A DNA stretch of 62,631 nt from an uncultured Eubacterium sp. (GCA_900544285.1 UQUT01000011.1:1-62631); one strand, 5' to 3'. Shown: positions 32,695 to 41,452, numbered from the stretch's first letter. The notes: generated by a model from the letters alone, not told the origin. Numbers and translations: made by a program.

Positions 32695-34618
32695 TACTTC
32701 CTCCCAGCTCGGCGAGCGCCTTTTCCGCCGCGTCGATTTCGTCATAGAGCGAGTCGAGGAGCTTATCTATCTCCTCCGTTCTCGCATAAATCTCGGAAAG
32801 GCGGACGTAGTTTCCGGAGGCGTCGCCCTCCGCCTCCTTTTCAAGGTGCGATTTTTCGTCTTCGAGCCTTTCAATCTCCGCCTCGCAGCGTTCGATTTTT
32901 GACTTGTTTTTTCTTATGTCGGAGGCGGTTTTCTTTGCATCAAGATAGCTCTGTTTGCTTTCCGCAATCGGCTTTTCGCCCGCGGCGTCGACTGCCTTCT
33001 CGGTTGCCTTTTCCTTTTCTTTTTGCTCGCAGTATTCATCGTAATTTCCGATGAATACGCGAAGTCCGTCCGTCATATCGAATATCTTTGACGACAGCTT
33101 GCGGACGAAGTACCTGTCGTGCGAAACGGCGATTATCGTTCCGGAAAACTGCATAAGCGCGTCCTCCAGAGCCTCGCGTGAGCCTATGTCAAGGTGGTTT
33201 GTCGGCTCGTCCAGAATGAGGAGATTTATCTGCGAAAGTATCATTTTACAGAGCATAAGTCTCGCCCTCTCGCCGCCGGAAAGCACGGCGACCTTTTTTT
33301 CCATATCCTCTGCAAAGAAGAGGAAGGACGCAAGTGCGGAGCGAACCTGCGGCATTGTCAGCTTGTCGTGCGCACGGCAGACCTCCTCAAGGACTGTGCT
33401 GTCGTCGTCAAGAGTCTGTTGCTCCTGATCGTAATAGCCGGAAATGACGTTGTATCCGAAGCGGAGAATTCCGTCATAATCCTCGTCAAGCCCGCCGATA
33501 ATACGCACAAGTGTACTCTTTCCGCACCCGTTCGGTCCGACGATCATTATTTTGTCGCGCTTTTTAACCTCAAAGCTGATATCGTCAAGAATTTTTCTCT
33601 CTCCGTACGACTTTGAAATGTTTTCCGCGAAAAGCACGTCGTTGCCGCTCTCCCTCGCCTCCGAAAAGCGCAGGGAAATGCTTTTCGGGTCTCTTTTCGG
33701 AGCGTCGACGCTGTCTTTTTTCAAATGTTCTATCTGCTTTTGCTTGCTTTTTATCGTTATGAAATTGCGTTCCTGACCCCAGCGGCGCTGTTGCTCTATT
33801 ATCGCCTCAATGCGGGAGATTTCTTTCTGCTGAAGTTCGTGCTTTTTCGCAAGCGCCTTGCGCTGTTCCGCCTTCTGGGCGGCATAGGCACTGTAATTTC
33901 CGGGGTATATCGTTGCTTCCGTGTGTTCTATATCAAGTATCTTGTTTGCTGCGCGGTCAAGAAAATATCTGTCGTGTGATATAAGGATGAGCGTTTTTTT
34001 ATACGAACGCAGATGTTCCTCAAGCCACGAGAGAGTATCCATATCGAGATGGTTTGTCGGCTCGTCCAGAATGAGAAGGTCAGGCTCGCGGAGCAGAAGT
34101 TTTACAAGGGCAAGTCGTGTTCTCTCGCCGCCGGAAAGGGTGTTTATCGTTTTATCGAAAAATTCCTCTCCGAAACCGAAGCGGGCAAGAGTCGATTTTA
34201 TTCTGGAATGATATTCATAACCGCCCATTTTGCGGAATTCTTCCGTCAGAACGGCGTATTTTTCGATTGCCGCCTCGCCTCCGATGTGATTTTCAATATT
34301 TTCGGAAAGCTCGGCAAGGCGTTTTTCCGTCGCGACGACTTCGGGGAAAGCGTCCGACATTTCGGAAAGAACGGTATTGTTGCTTTCAAGCATTGCGTTC
34401 TGCGCGAGCATGGAAACCGTTTTATCCTTTGCTATATAAACGCTGCCCGCCGACGGAGAAAAAGTCCCCGCGATTATCTTTGCAAGGGTGCTCTTTCCCG
34501 CGCCGTTCACGCCGACTATGCCGAGTCTGTCGCCTTCGTTTATCGAAAAATTTATATTGTTCAACACGACGTCCGTTCCGTATTCGACGGTCACGCCGCT
34601 GACGCTTAAAAGTACCAT
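32684..34618 (-). CDS. ABC-F family ATPase
   Basis: A soluble protein of 644 residues with two ABC ATPase domains and no membrane segments. Walker A motifs GVNGAGKST and GPNGCGKST; signature LSGGERTRLALVK and LSGGERARLMLCK; both followed by LLILDEPTNHLD. Between the domains is the basic P-site tRNA interaction motif, and the end (about 560-640) is a coiled coil. ABC-F proteins act on the ribosome, either as translation factors or as antibiotic-resistance proteins; length and coiled tail fit the housekeeping YdiF/YfmR type better. First gene of the leftward operon with flavoprotein, cmk, plsC and ispH-S1. Confidence 0.92.
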   Translation of the reverse strand: MVLLSVSGVTVEYGTDVVLNNINFSINEGDRLGIVGVNGAGKSTLAKIIAGTFSPSAGSVYIAKDKTVSMLAQNAMLESNNTVLSEMSDAFPEVVATEKRLAELSENIENHIGGEAAIEKYAVLTEEFRKMGGYEYHSRIKSTLARFGFGEEFFDKTINTLSGGERTRLALVKLLLREPDLLILDEPTNHLDMDTLSWLEEHLRSYKKTLILISHDRYFLDRAANKILDIEHTEATIYPGNYSAYAAQKAEQRKALAKKHELQQKEISRIEAIIEQQRRWGQERNFITIKSKQKQIEHLKKDSVDAPKRDPKSISLRFSEARESGNDVLFAENISKSYGERKILDDISFEVKKRDKIMIVGPNGCGKSTLVRIIGGLDEDYDGILRFGYNVISGYYDQEQQTLDDDSTVLEEVCRAHDKLTMPQVRSALASFLFFAEDMEKKVAVLSGGERARLMLCKMILSQINLLILDEPTNHLDIGSREALEDALMQFSGTIIAVSHDRYFVRKLSSKIFDMTDGLRVFIGNYDEYCEQKEKEKATEKAVDAAGEKPIAESKQSYLDAKKTASDIRKNKSKIERCEAEIERLEDEKSHLEKEAEGDASGNYVRLSEIYARTEEIDKLLDSLYDEIDAAEKALAELGGSNGQ

Positions 34619-34653
34619 TTTGAGAGTTCCTGCCTCAATATAATTTACCTTAT

Positions 34654-34683
34654 ATTATACATCATGCAGATGTGTTCTGTCAA
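34654..34683 (-). promoter_or_regulatory. Promoter of the ABC-F to ispH-S1 operon
   Basis: Minus strand TTGACA (34678-34683) and TATAAT (34654-34659), 18-nt spacer. Confidence 0.75.
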
Positions 34684-34753
34684 CCGTGCGGTGTCAATTT
34701 CGGGCGCGTGGCGTAAAATATTATAAACTATAAACAAAAAGGAGTTGATTTTT

Positions 34754-35266
34754 TTGAACGGAAAACTCAGAACGGCATGCAACCTGCCGCTTCCGTATCC
34801 GGAGGTGCGCGTTTCCGCGCCGAACTCAAATTACGCAAGACTTCTTTCCGTCGCTTACGCGGGTGACGGAGGGGAACTTGCCGCCATACTTCAATATACA
34901 TACGGTCATATTATGACGGAAAATGAAGAGCCTGCACAGCTTTCCGCTGTGCTTTCGTGCGTTTCGATGACGGAAATGCGGCATCTTGAAATTCTCGGCG
35001 AGCTGATATATAAGCTCGGCGGCGATCCGAAGTTCTGCGATATGCAAAGGCGCGGGTGCTTTGACGCGTCAAAGGTCAATTATCAGACGTCGCCGGAAAA
35101 GATATTGCGCGCGGCAATAGCGGGAGAAAAGGCGGCTATTGCTATGTACAGAGACCTCATCCGCCGTATCGACGACGGTTGTATCCGCGAGATACTGCGC
35201 CGGATAATTCTTGACGAGGAGCACCACATAAAGATATTTTCGGAGCTTCTCGGAACGGCGAGATAG
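34754..35266 (+). CDS. CotJC-like ferritin-fold protein (manganese-catalase related)
   Basis: About 170 residues, a four-helix di-metal protein. The start PLPYPEVRVSAPNSNYARLL and GGELAAILQY resemble CotJC, a spore-coat manganese-catalase-like protein; the metal-ligand motifs are GGELAA, EMRHLEI, GEKAAI and DEEHHIKIF. It is shorter than true manganese catalases. TTG 34754 is the best start, nine bases after AAAGGAG; ATG is absent in this region. It has no cotJA or cotJB neighbour. A role in the spore coat or in peroxide defence is inferred from similarity only. Confidence 0.78.
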   Translation: MNGKLRTACNLPLPYPEVRVSAPNSNYARLLSVAYAGDGGELAAILQYTYGHIMTENEEPAQLSAVLSCVSMTEMRHLEILGELIYKLGGDPKFCDMQRRGCFDASKVNYQTSPEKILRAAIAGEKAAIAMYRDLIRRIDDGCIREILRRIILDEEHHIKIFSELLGTAR

Positions 35267-35347
35267 TTTTGTGGCGAAAGCGGAAGATTTTCATTGACTA
35301 ACCGCACCGAAAGTGATATAATACTTGTTTGAAACAAGCAATTTATG

Positions 35348-35418
35348 CGGCTCTGACAGTTCTCGCTACCGCTCGGTAACACTCGGGTTCTGACAGCCGT
35401 CAAAGGCTGTCATTCATT
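35348..35418. repeat. Dispersed intergenic repeat, copy A
   Basis: About 70 bp between the CotJC-like gene and the tRNA genes recurs almost unchanged at 62566-62631. Shared core: ACACTCGGGTTCTGACAGCC, then GTC[A/C]AAGGCTGTCATTCA. The core holds a perfect hairpin TGACAGCC/GGCTGTCA. This repeat, with the GC-rich stretch to 35480, fills the 255-bp gap before the tRNA terminator; no gene is seen in it. Confidence 0.7.
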
Positions 35419-35481
35419 ACCCTCGTGCCGCTTCGCTGCGTCAAAGGCTGTTGCTCCGTGCCGCCTCCTCCGCTTCCCGTC

Positions 35482-35517
35482 AAAGAAAAAAACAAAAGCC
35501 GCCGAAGCGACTTTTGT
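35482..35517 (-). terminator. Terminator of the tRNA pair
   Basis: Eleven-bp stem (35492-35502 with 35507-35517, one G-U pair), CGAA loop, then T7 on the minus strand. Confidence 0.88.
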
Positions 35518-35522
35518 CTTTT

Positions 35523-35596
35523 TGGAGCAGATGACGGGAATCGGACCCGCGTAGTCAGCTTGGGAAGCTGATATTCTACCATTGAACTACATCTGC
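35523..35596 (-). tRNA. tRNA-Gly (anticodon CCC)
   Basis: A 74-nt cloverleaf with encoded CCA. Acceptor stem GCAGATG/CATCTGC, D loop with GG, anticodon loop TTCCCAA (anticodon CCC, reads GGG). The T loop reads TCCGATT, so position 55 is C where almost all tRNAs have U. Transcribed leftward after tRNA-Thr from one promoter and ended by a terminator. Confidence 0.95.
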
Positions 35597-35624
35597 GAAA
35601 AAAGCCCGGAGAAAACCGAGCCTT

Positions 35625-35700
35625 TGGAGCTAATGATGGGACTCGAACCCATGACCTGTTGATTACGAATCAACTGCTCTACCAACTGAGCCACATTAGC
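35625..35700 (-). tRNA. tRNA-Thr (anticodon CGT)
   Basis: A 76-nt cloverleaf with encoded CCA. Acceptor GCTAATG/CATTAGC, anticodon loop TTCGTAA (CGT, reads ACG), normal T loop TTCGAGT. First of the two tRNA genes in this transcript. Confidence 0.96.
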
Positions 35701-35722
35701 ATTGCTTTTCAAAGCGTATTAA

Positions 35723-35751
35723 AGTTTATCATAAACAGAGCGTTTTGTCAA
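35723..35751 (-). promoter_or_regulatory. Promoter of the tRNA-Thr/tRNA-Gly transcript
   Basis: Minus strand TTGACA (35746-35751) and TAAACT (35723-35728), 17-nt spacer. Confidence 0.65.
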
Positions 35752-35789
35752 TATTTTTTTGAATTATTTTTTGAAAGGAAATCGGACGT

Positions 35790-36641
35790 ATGAATTTAAC
35801 AGACCGCGGGGAAGTCAAACGGCTTCTTGACAAATACGGTCTTGCCCCGAAAAAGGGCAGAGGGCAGAATTTTCTTGCAAATGCCAATGTTGTTTACGAT
35901 ATTGCAGACCTTTGCGGGGATAAGGACAGATGCGTCATAGAGATCGGACCCGGCGTCGGAGCGATGACGGCGGAACTCTGCAAAATGTATAAAAAGGTGC
36001 TTGCAATCGAAGTCGACAGCGACCTTATCCCGCTTCTTTCGGAGGCACTGGGCGAATACGAAAACCTTGAGATAATCGAGGCGGACGCTATGAAAGTCGA
36101 TTTTGCCGCCCTTGTGAGGGAGAAGTTCCCCGGAGAGAAGGTTTCCGTCTGCGCAAATCTGCCGTATTACATAACTTCGCCCGTGATAATGCGTCTGCTC
36201 GACGCTTCGGAGGTGTTTGAGTCGATAGTCGTAATGATACAGAAGGAGGTTGCGGATAGACTATGTTCCGCACCCGGAACGGCAGATTTCGGTGCGATAA
36301 CGCTTGCCGTCGACTATAAAGCGGAGGCGAAGAAATGCTTTACGGTCTCTGCCGGCAACTTTATCCCGCCCCCGAAGGTCACCTCTGCCGTCGTCAGGAT
36401 GAAGATAAGGGAAAATCCGTCTGTTTCGCCCGTTTCGGTCGACAATATGTTCGCGCTTATCCGCGCGGCGTTTGCGCAGAGAAGAAAGACATTCTCAAAT
36501 GCGGTCAGGGCGGTTTCATCAAAATACAGCAAGGAGGATATTGAAAGCGCACTCCTTTCGCTCGGGCTTCCGGCAGACGTCCGCGGTGAGAAGCTCGGAC
36601 TTTCCGAATATGCCGCGCTTTCCGATATTTTGCCGCTATGA
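35790..36641 (+). CDS. rsmA: 16S rRNA dimethyladenosine transferase
   Basis: KsgA/RsmA, 283 residues, dimethylates two adjacent adenines in the 3' hairpin of 16S rRNA during small-subunit assembly. GQNFLAN at the start, the SAM loop VIEIGPGVGAMT, the catalytic NLPYYITSP motif and the C-terminal FAQRRKTFSNA block are all present. Start ATG 35790 after GAAAGGAA. It overlaps murD by four bases, so the two are cotranscribed. Confidence 0.96.
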   Translation: MNLTDRGEVKRLLDKYGLAPKKGRGQNFLANANVVYDIADLCGDKDRCVIEIGPGVGAMTAELCKMYKKVLAIEVDSDLIPLLSEALGEYENLEIIEADAMKVDFAALVREKFPGEKVSVCANLPYYITSPVIMRLLDASEVFESIVVMIQKEVADRLCSAPGTADFGAITLAVDYKAEAKKCFTVSAGNFIPPPKVTSAVVRMKIRENPSVSPVSVDNMFALIRAAFAQRRKTFSNAVRAVSSKYSKEDIESALLSLGLPADVRGEKLGLSEYAALSDILPL

Positions 36642-38053
36642 TAAACGAAAAGCTTGAAAAATTCAAAGAATATATAAAGGGTAAAACGGTTGCGCTTGTC
36701 GGAGCGGGAATAAGCAATATGTCGTGCGTCGATATGCTGCTTTCCTATGGAGCAAGGCTGACCGTCAGAGATAAAAACCCCGACCCGACTTATACTCCGG
36801 ACGGCGAAGGAGGCAGAATTGAAAAAGTCGCGCCGATACTCTCCGGAAAGGGCGTTGATATGCGCTTCGGTGATGGCTATCTCTCCGACCTTTGCGAGAA
36901 TATCATCATCAAAACGCCGGCGATACGTTCGGATTTGCCCGAATTTGCGCAGGCGGAAGAAAACGGCTCGGTTCTGACTTCGGAGGCGGAACTTTTCTGC
37001 AATCTTTGTCCGTGCAGGATAATAGCCGTTACGGGCAGTGACGGAAAGACGACAACGACAACGCTAATCTCCGAAATGCTTTCCGCAGAGACGGAAAACA
37101 CGGAAAAGCGTGTATTTCTCGGAGGAAATATCGGCACGCCTCTGCTTCCGAAGGTCGGTGAAATGCGCGCCTGTGACTTTGCCGTTCTCGAGCTTTCCAG
37201 TTTTCAGCTTCACAGAATGAGCTTTGCGCCGTATCGCGCCGTCATAACGAATATATCGCCGAACCATCTCAATTGGCACACATCTATGACGGAATATGCC
37301 GAAAGCAAGGCGAATATTTTTGCCCGTCAGGACGAAAATTGCAGGCTTGTACTCAACGCCTGTGACGGATACACAGATGATTTCCGCTCCCGCGCAAGGT
37401 CGCAGGTTGTGTTGTTTTCTTCAAAGGGTGACCCCGACGGCGACGCCGTGTGGCTTTCCGGAGACAATGTTTTCGCCCGTTTTTCGGGGAAGACGAGAAA
37501 GGTTATGTCCCGCTCGGACATCCGCCTTGTCGGACTGCACAACGTTGAAAATTATATGGCGGCAATCGCCGCGCTGGACGGTCTTATTTCAAAGGAAACC
37601 GTGATAAAGGTTGCCGGAGAATTTGCCGGCGTACGTCATAGGATTGAAGAGGTATGCACGAAAAACGGCGTGAAATTCTATAACAGCTCGATAGACACAA
37701 CGCCGACGAGGACTCTTGCGGCGCTTCGGTCATTTGAAAATCCGCCGATAGTCATCTGCGGAGGGTCGGACAAGAACCTGCCCATGGATACTCTTGCGGC
37801 AGAGCTTGAAAAAAGAGCGAAATACGTAGTGCTGACGGGGACGACAGGCGTCCGCCTCGCGGAGCTTTTCGACGCTGTCGACTACAAAAAATATACATAT
37901 GAAAGAGATTTTGAAAAGGCTGTCCGCGCGGCGGCGGACGTTGCGGAGAATGGCGACGTTGTTCTGCTTTCTCCGGCGGCGGCGAGCTTTGACAGCTTCC
38001 GCAATTTTGAAAAGCGCGGCGACTTTTTCTGTTACATAGTCAGAAATCTCTGA
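36638..38053 (+). CDS. murD: UDP-N-acetylmuramoyl-L-alanine:D-glutamate ligase
   Basis: Cytoplasmic peptidoglycan enzyme of 471 residues that adds D-Glu to UDP-MurNAc-Ala. It has the N-terminal Rossmann-like UDP domain (VALVGAGISNM), the ATP loop GSDGKTTTT, the ISPNHLNWH segment and a C-terminal domain with CGGSDKN and the SPAAASFDSF block that is characteristic of MurD. It lies alone with rsmA rather than in the usual mur/division cluster. Confidence 0.95.
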   Translation: MINEKLEKFKEYIKGKTVALVGAGISNMSCVDMLLSYGARLTVRDKNPDPTYTPDGEGGRIEKVAPILSGKGVDMRFGDGYLSDLCENIIIKTPAIRSDLPEFAQAEENGSVLTSEAELFCNLCPCRIIAVTGSDGKTTTTTLISEMLSAETENTEKRVFLGGNIGTPLLPKVGEMRACDFAVLELSSFQLHRMSFAPYRAVITNISPNHLNWHTSMTEYAESKANIFARQDENCRLVLNACDGYTDDFRSRARSQVVLFSSKGDPDGDAVWLSGDNVFARFSGKTRKVMSRSDIRLVGLHNVENYMAAIAALDGLISKETVIKVAGEFAGVRHRIEEVCTKNGVKFYNSSIDTTPTRTLAALRSFENPPIVICGGSDKNLPMDTLAAELEKRAKYVVLTGTTGVRLAELFDAVDYKKYTYERDFEKAVRAAADVAENGDVVLLSPAAASFDSFRNFEKRGDFFCYIVRNL

Positions 38054-38072
38054 AAAACGGAAGGATAAAAAG

Positions 38073-39320
38073 ATGGAACTTTCAGAAAGACTGAAAAAAA
38101 TCGACGAGGCGGCGCTGAAAGCGCTTGCGCCCGTCTTTGCGGATTTTGACAGAATCTCTGCGGAAAATACGGAGAAGGTATTGCGTTCGTTTGCAAAGCA
38201 CCGCGTGTCGGACTCGATGTTTGCGGGGTCAACGGGCTACGGCTATACGGACAACGGCAGGGATGCGCTTGACAGAATATATGCGGATGTTTTCGGAGCG
38301 GAGGCGGCGTTCTGCCGTCACAGCATAGTCAATGGAACGCATGCTATATCAATCGCGCTTTTCGGGCTTCTGCGCCCCGGCGACATTATGCTTTCAATAA
38401 CCGGTCGCCCATACGATACGCTTTCCGATGTTATCGGTGACAAAACGCACGACGGTACAGGCTCCCTTGCCGATTTCGGTGTCGGATACGATGAAACAGA
38501 ACTGTGTGACGGCGGCGTTGACTATCCCGCGGTTGCGGAAAAAATTGCAAAGTACGGCGAGAAAATCAAAGTAATATTCATTCAGAGATCGAAGGGCTAC
38601 GGAATCCGCCCGACGTTTTCCTCGGAGGAGATCGGAGAGATGACACGCTTCTGTCACGAAAGATCGGGGGCTTATGTCGTCGTTGACAACTGCTACGGCG
38701 AATTCTGTGACGAAAAAGAACCGACAGACTTCGGAGCGGATGTTATAGTCGGCTCGCTTATAAAGAACCCCGGCGGCGGCATGGCAAATTGCGGCGGATA
38801 CGTTGCGGGGACGGCAAAAGCGGTTGAACTCATTTCATACAGACTGACGACTGTCGGAATAGGGACGGAGGTCGGCGCGACGATCGGCGAAAACCGCAAT
38901 CTTTTCAGAGGATTTTTCCTTGCGCCGCACGTTGTTGCGCAGGCGAAAAAAACGGCGGCGTATGCTTCGTACGTTTTTTCCGCTCTCGGCTATGACGTTT
39001 CTCCGTCATATGACTGCGCACGCCACGATATCATTCAGACGGTGACGTTTGGCACGCCGGAGGGACTTTGCGCATTTTGCAGAGGCATACAGGCGGGATC
39101 CCCCGTTGACGCATTCGTAACGCCCGAACCATGGGCGATGCCGGGCTATGCGGACGAGGTCATCATGGCGGCGGGAGCATTTGTTTCGGGGTCGTCGATC
39201 GAAATATCGGCGGACGGGCCGCTCCGCGAGCCGTATACGGCATATTTTCAGGGCGGGCTGACGTTTGAAAGCGGCAGATATGCCATTCTCAAAGCGGCAA
39301 AATGCCTGCTGAACGAATAA
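38073..39320 (+). CDS. Methionine gamma-lyase-like PLP protein (aluminum-resistance family)
   Basis: A PLP-dependent protein of 415 residues in the Met_gamma_lyase family (YnbB, annotated as aluminum resistance protein). The fold-type I signs are GSTGYGYTDNGRDALDRIYA, the HSIVNGTHAIS cofactor loop, VVDNCYGEF and the Schiff-base lysine in GSLIKNPGGGMANCGGYVAG. Family members are common in Firmicutes but the reaction is not well defined. It follows murD by 19 bp and probably shares its transcript, which ends at a terminator. Confidence 0.88.
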   Translation: MELSERLKKIDEAALKALAPVFADFDRISAENTEKVLRSFAKHRVSDSMFAGSTGYGYTDNGRDALDRIYADVFGAEAAFCRHSIVNGTHAISIALFGLLRPGDIMLSITGRPYDTLSDVIGDKTHDGTGSLADFGVGYDETELCDGGVDYPAVAEKIAKYGEKIKVIFIQRSKGYGIRPTFSSEEIGEMTRFCHERSGAYVVVDNCYGEFCDEKEPTDFGADVIVGSLIKNPGGGMANCGGYVAGTAKAVELISYRLTTVGIGTEVGATIGENRNLFRGFFLAPHVVAQAKKTAAYASYVFSALGYDVSPSYDCARHDIIQTVTFGTPEGLCAFCRGIQAGSPVDAFVTPEPWAMPGYADEVIMAAGAFVSGSSIEISADGPLREPYTAYFQGGLTFESGRYAILKAAKCLLNE

Positions 39321-39341
39321 TCGGCAAACGGAATATATATG

Positions 39342-39375
39342 AAAAATGCACGGAAAATATCCGTGTATTTTTTAT
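39342..39375 (+). terminator. Terminator of the rsmA-murD operon
   Basis: Nine-bp stem (39346-39354 with 39360-39368, one G-U pair) with an A run before and a T run after. Confidence 0.8.
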
Positions 39376-39391
39376 TTTCGTCCCCTTTATT

Positions 39392-39425
39392 ATGACAAAT
39401 TCCTCGCACGGACAGGGTTTATAAT
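39392..39425 (+). promoter_or_regulatory. spoIIG promoter: long-spaced -35/-10 with a Spo0A box
   Basis: TATAAT at 39420-39425 is preceded by ATGACA at 39392-39397, 22 nt apart. The Bacillus subtilis spoIIG promoter has the same abnormal 22-nt spacing and needs Spo0A~P bound near the -35. On the opposite strand TTTGTCATAA (39390-39399) resembles the Spo0A box TTTGTCGAA and overlaps the -35. This is thus a good Spo0A-activated SigA promoter. Confidence 0.6.
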
Positions 39426-39455
39426 TAGAAAAAAGAGCAGGGGAGGCAGGCGTCA

Positions 39456-40325
39456 ATGACGGAAGAAATATACGGCGACGTATTGTTTCTTATAAATTTT
39501 TCAATGGACTTTCTCTCGCTTTTCATAACGGGAAAGATAATGCACCTGAAAATGAACAAATGGCGGCTGCTCGCCTCGGCGACGGTTGGCGGGGTTTACG
39601 GCGTTGCGTCGCTTTTCTTCCCGTTTGACGGGGTGCTTCTCGTGCTTGCAAACGTTGCCTGCGCTTTTATGATGTGCCTTGCGGCGTTTCACAGGAAAAA
39701 ATGTATGCCGGCGACGCTCGTATCGTGCCTGCTGTTTTACGGCGTCGGGATGATGCTAGGCGGGGTGATGACGGCGATTTATTCAAGGCTTGGAAAATAC
39801 ACGGGTTATATTTCCATAGGCGGCAGTATTGTAACGGTTTTCGGCGATATTCCCATATGGGCTTTCGGTCTTGCGGCGGGAGCCGCCGCGCTTGTGACGT
39901 ATATCTGCGGGCGCGTTACAGCAAGGAAAAGCACGACGGAAAGTGTCGGCATAACGGTCGGCTTCGGAGAGAGAACGGCAGGGGCGAGGTGCCTTGTCGA
40001 CAGCGGAAACCTGCTTGCGGAGCCTATCAGCGGGACGCCTGTGATATTTCTGAAAAGCGACGTTGCAGAGAGAGTTTTTCCTCCGGAAATACTTTCGGCT
40101 ATGAGAGAAAAAGGCGTTTGCCGGAGCATTGAGATAATGAAAAAACTGCGGTTTGTGCCTTCGGCATCAGTGAACGGCGAAGGAACGGTCGTGGCGGCGG
40201 TGCCCGATTTCTGTTATATCGAGACCGCACACGGCACACAATCAAAAAAGGCGCTCATAGCCGTTGATTTTTCGGGGTGCGACTTCGGCGGAACGGACGG
40301 TATCGTCCCGAAAATACTTATATAA
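39456..40325 (+). CDS. spoIIGA: Sporulation sigma-E processing peptidase SpoIIGA
   Basis: Membrane aspartic protease, 289 residues, that cuts the pro-sequence from pro-SigE after a signal from the forespore (SpoIIR). The N-terminal half has five membrane helices starting with YGDVLFLINFSMDFLSLF; the C-terminal half is a protease domain with the catalytic aspartate in CLVDSGNLLAEPISGTPVIF. Start ATG 39456. It lies 18 bp before sigE, the standard spoIIG arrangement. Confidence 0.95.
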   Translation: MTEEIYGDVLFLINFSMDFLSLFITGKIMHLKMNKWRLLASATVGGVYGVASLFFPFDGVLLVLANVACAFMMCLAAFHRKKCMPATLVSCLLFYGVGMMLGGVMTAIYSRLGKYTGYISIGGSIVTVFGDIPIWAFGLAAGAAALVTYICGRVTARKSTTESVGITVGFGERTAGARCLVDSGNLLAEPISGTPVIFLKSDVAERVFPPEILSAMREKGVCRSIEIMKKLRFVPSASVNGEGTVVAAVPDFCYIETAHGTQSKKALIAVDFSGCDFGGTDGIVPKILI

Positions 40326-40342
40326 AGAGGGGTGAATATAAC

Positions 40343-41062
40343 ATGCTTTTCACGAAAATAATATCGCGGATAAAATCGGCGATATACGGACTTTTGCGAA
40401 AGCTGGGAATTCTTTGCGAGGTGCATTACATAGGCGGTGCGGAAACGCTTCCTCCGCCGCTTACGGCAGAAGAAGAAACGGATATTCTCTCCCGTCTTGA
40501 CGAGGACGAGAGCCTGCGTCGGGTGCTTGTTGAAAGAAACCTGCGGCTCGTCGTCTACATAGCGCGGAAATTTGAAAACACCGGCGTCGGACTTGAAGAC
40601 CTCATTTCAATCGGCACGATAGGACTTATCAAAGCGGCAAACACCTTCCGCGCAGACAAAAATATAAAACTGGCAACCTATGCTTCGCGCTGTATTGAGA
40701 ACGAAATACTTATGTATATAAGGAAAAGTCAGAATCAGAAACTTGAGCTTTCTCTTGAGGCACCGCTCAGCGCCGACTGGGACGGAAACGAGCTCATTCT
40801 TTCAGACGTGCTCGGCAGCGACGAGGAAAACGTCGGCAAAAGGCTTGAGGATGAGGAGGAAAAAAGCGTGATCGCCGAGGCTGTTGCGCTCCTCGGCGAC
40901 CGCGAAAGGGAAATAATAGAATTGCGGTTCGGACTCGGCGGCAGGCGCGAAATGACTCAAAAAGAGGTTGCGGATATGCTGGGAATATCACAATCCTACA
41001 TTTCAAGGCTTGAAAAAAAGACGATAAACCGCTTAAAAGAGCATATTGAGAGCAAAATCTGA
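40343..41062 (+). CDS. sigE: RNA polymerase sigma factor SigE (mother cell, pro-form)
   Basis: Early mother-cell sporulation sigma factor, 239 residues. Residues 1-27 or so are the amphipathic pro-sequence, ending before EVHYIGGAETLPPPL, where SpoIIGA cleaves close to the aromatic residue. Region 2 reads RNLRLVVYIARKFENTGVGL, LATYASRCIENEILMY binds the -10, and region 4 ends with GISQSYISRLEKKTINRLKE. The start is ATG 40343 (with GAGGGGTG upstream); an open frame that begins earlier overlaps spoIIGA. Expected to drive spoIIIA downstream in this window. Confidence 0.97.
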   Translation: MLFTKIISRIKSAIYGLLRKLGILCEVHYIGGAETLPPPLTAEEETDILSRLDEDESLRRVLVERNLRLVVYIARKFENTGVGLEDLISIGTIGLIKAANTFRADKNIKLATYASRCIENEILMYIRKSQNQKLELSLEAPLSADWDGNELILSDVLGSDEENVGKRLEDEEEKSVIAEAVALLGDREREIIELRFGLGGRREMTQKEVADMLGISQSYISRLEKKTINRLKEHIESKI

Positions 41063-41091
41063 AAAAAATCCGAAAAAAATCAAAAAAACAC

Positions 41092-41120
41092 TTGCAAAAG
41101 TCTGCGGAGTGTGATATATT
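41092..41120 (+). promoter_or_regulatory. Promoter of rpmE
   Basis: TTGCAA (41092-41097) and TATATT (41115-41120), 17-nt spacer. Confidence 0.65.
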
Positions 41121-41158
41121 GAATAAGCTATGAATTTAGAAAGGGAGAAGGTGTGAAA

Positions 41159-41362
41159 ATGAAAGAGGGAATCCATCCTAAGTACGTTGATGCAACCGTC
41201 AGATGTGCTTGCGGCGAAGTCATTCAGACAAAATCGACTAAGGGCGATTTCAAAGTTGAAATTTGCTCAAAATGCCATCCTTTCTATACCGGTAAACAGA
41301 AATTTGTTGACTCCGGCGGGCGTGTCGATAAGTTCAAAAAGCGTCTTGAAGGAAAGAAATAA
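41159..41362 (+). CDS. rpmE: 50S ribosomal protein L31 (zinc-binding type)
   Basis: A 67-residue ribosomal protein. GIHPKYV at the start, the zinc ligands CAC and CSKCHPFYTG, and the basic tail GRVDKFKKR are typical of the C+ (zinc-containing) form. ATG 41159 is taken as start; a GTG two codons upstream (41153) is also possible and lies closer to the GGGAG site. Ends before a strong terminator. Confidence 0.95.
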   Translation: MKEGIHPKYVDATVRCACGEVIQTKSTKGDFKVEICSKCHPFYTGKQKFVDSGGRVDKFKKRLEGKK

Positions 41363-41383
41363 TCGGGTTGATGACTTTGATTT

Positions 41384-41430
41384 GGCGGGGAAACGCGCAG
41401 CATAAGCTTGTGCGCGCACCCGCCTTTTTT
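41384..41430 (+). terminator. Terminator of rpmE
   Basis: Outer GGCGGG/CCCGCC stem (41384-41389 with 41419-41424), an inner near-perfect CGCGCA/TGTGCGCG stem, and T6. Confidence 0.82.
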
Positions 41431-41452
41431 CTGCTTTTTGAAAGGAGATTAT

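Noticed and set aside
35400..35582. Small minus-strand frame across tRNA-Gly and the repeat
   Set aside because: It covers a tRNA gene, its terminator and a noncoding repeat.
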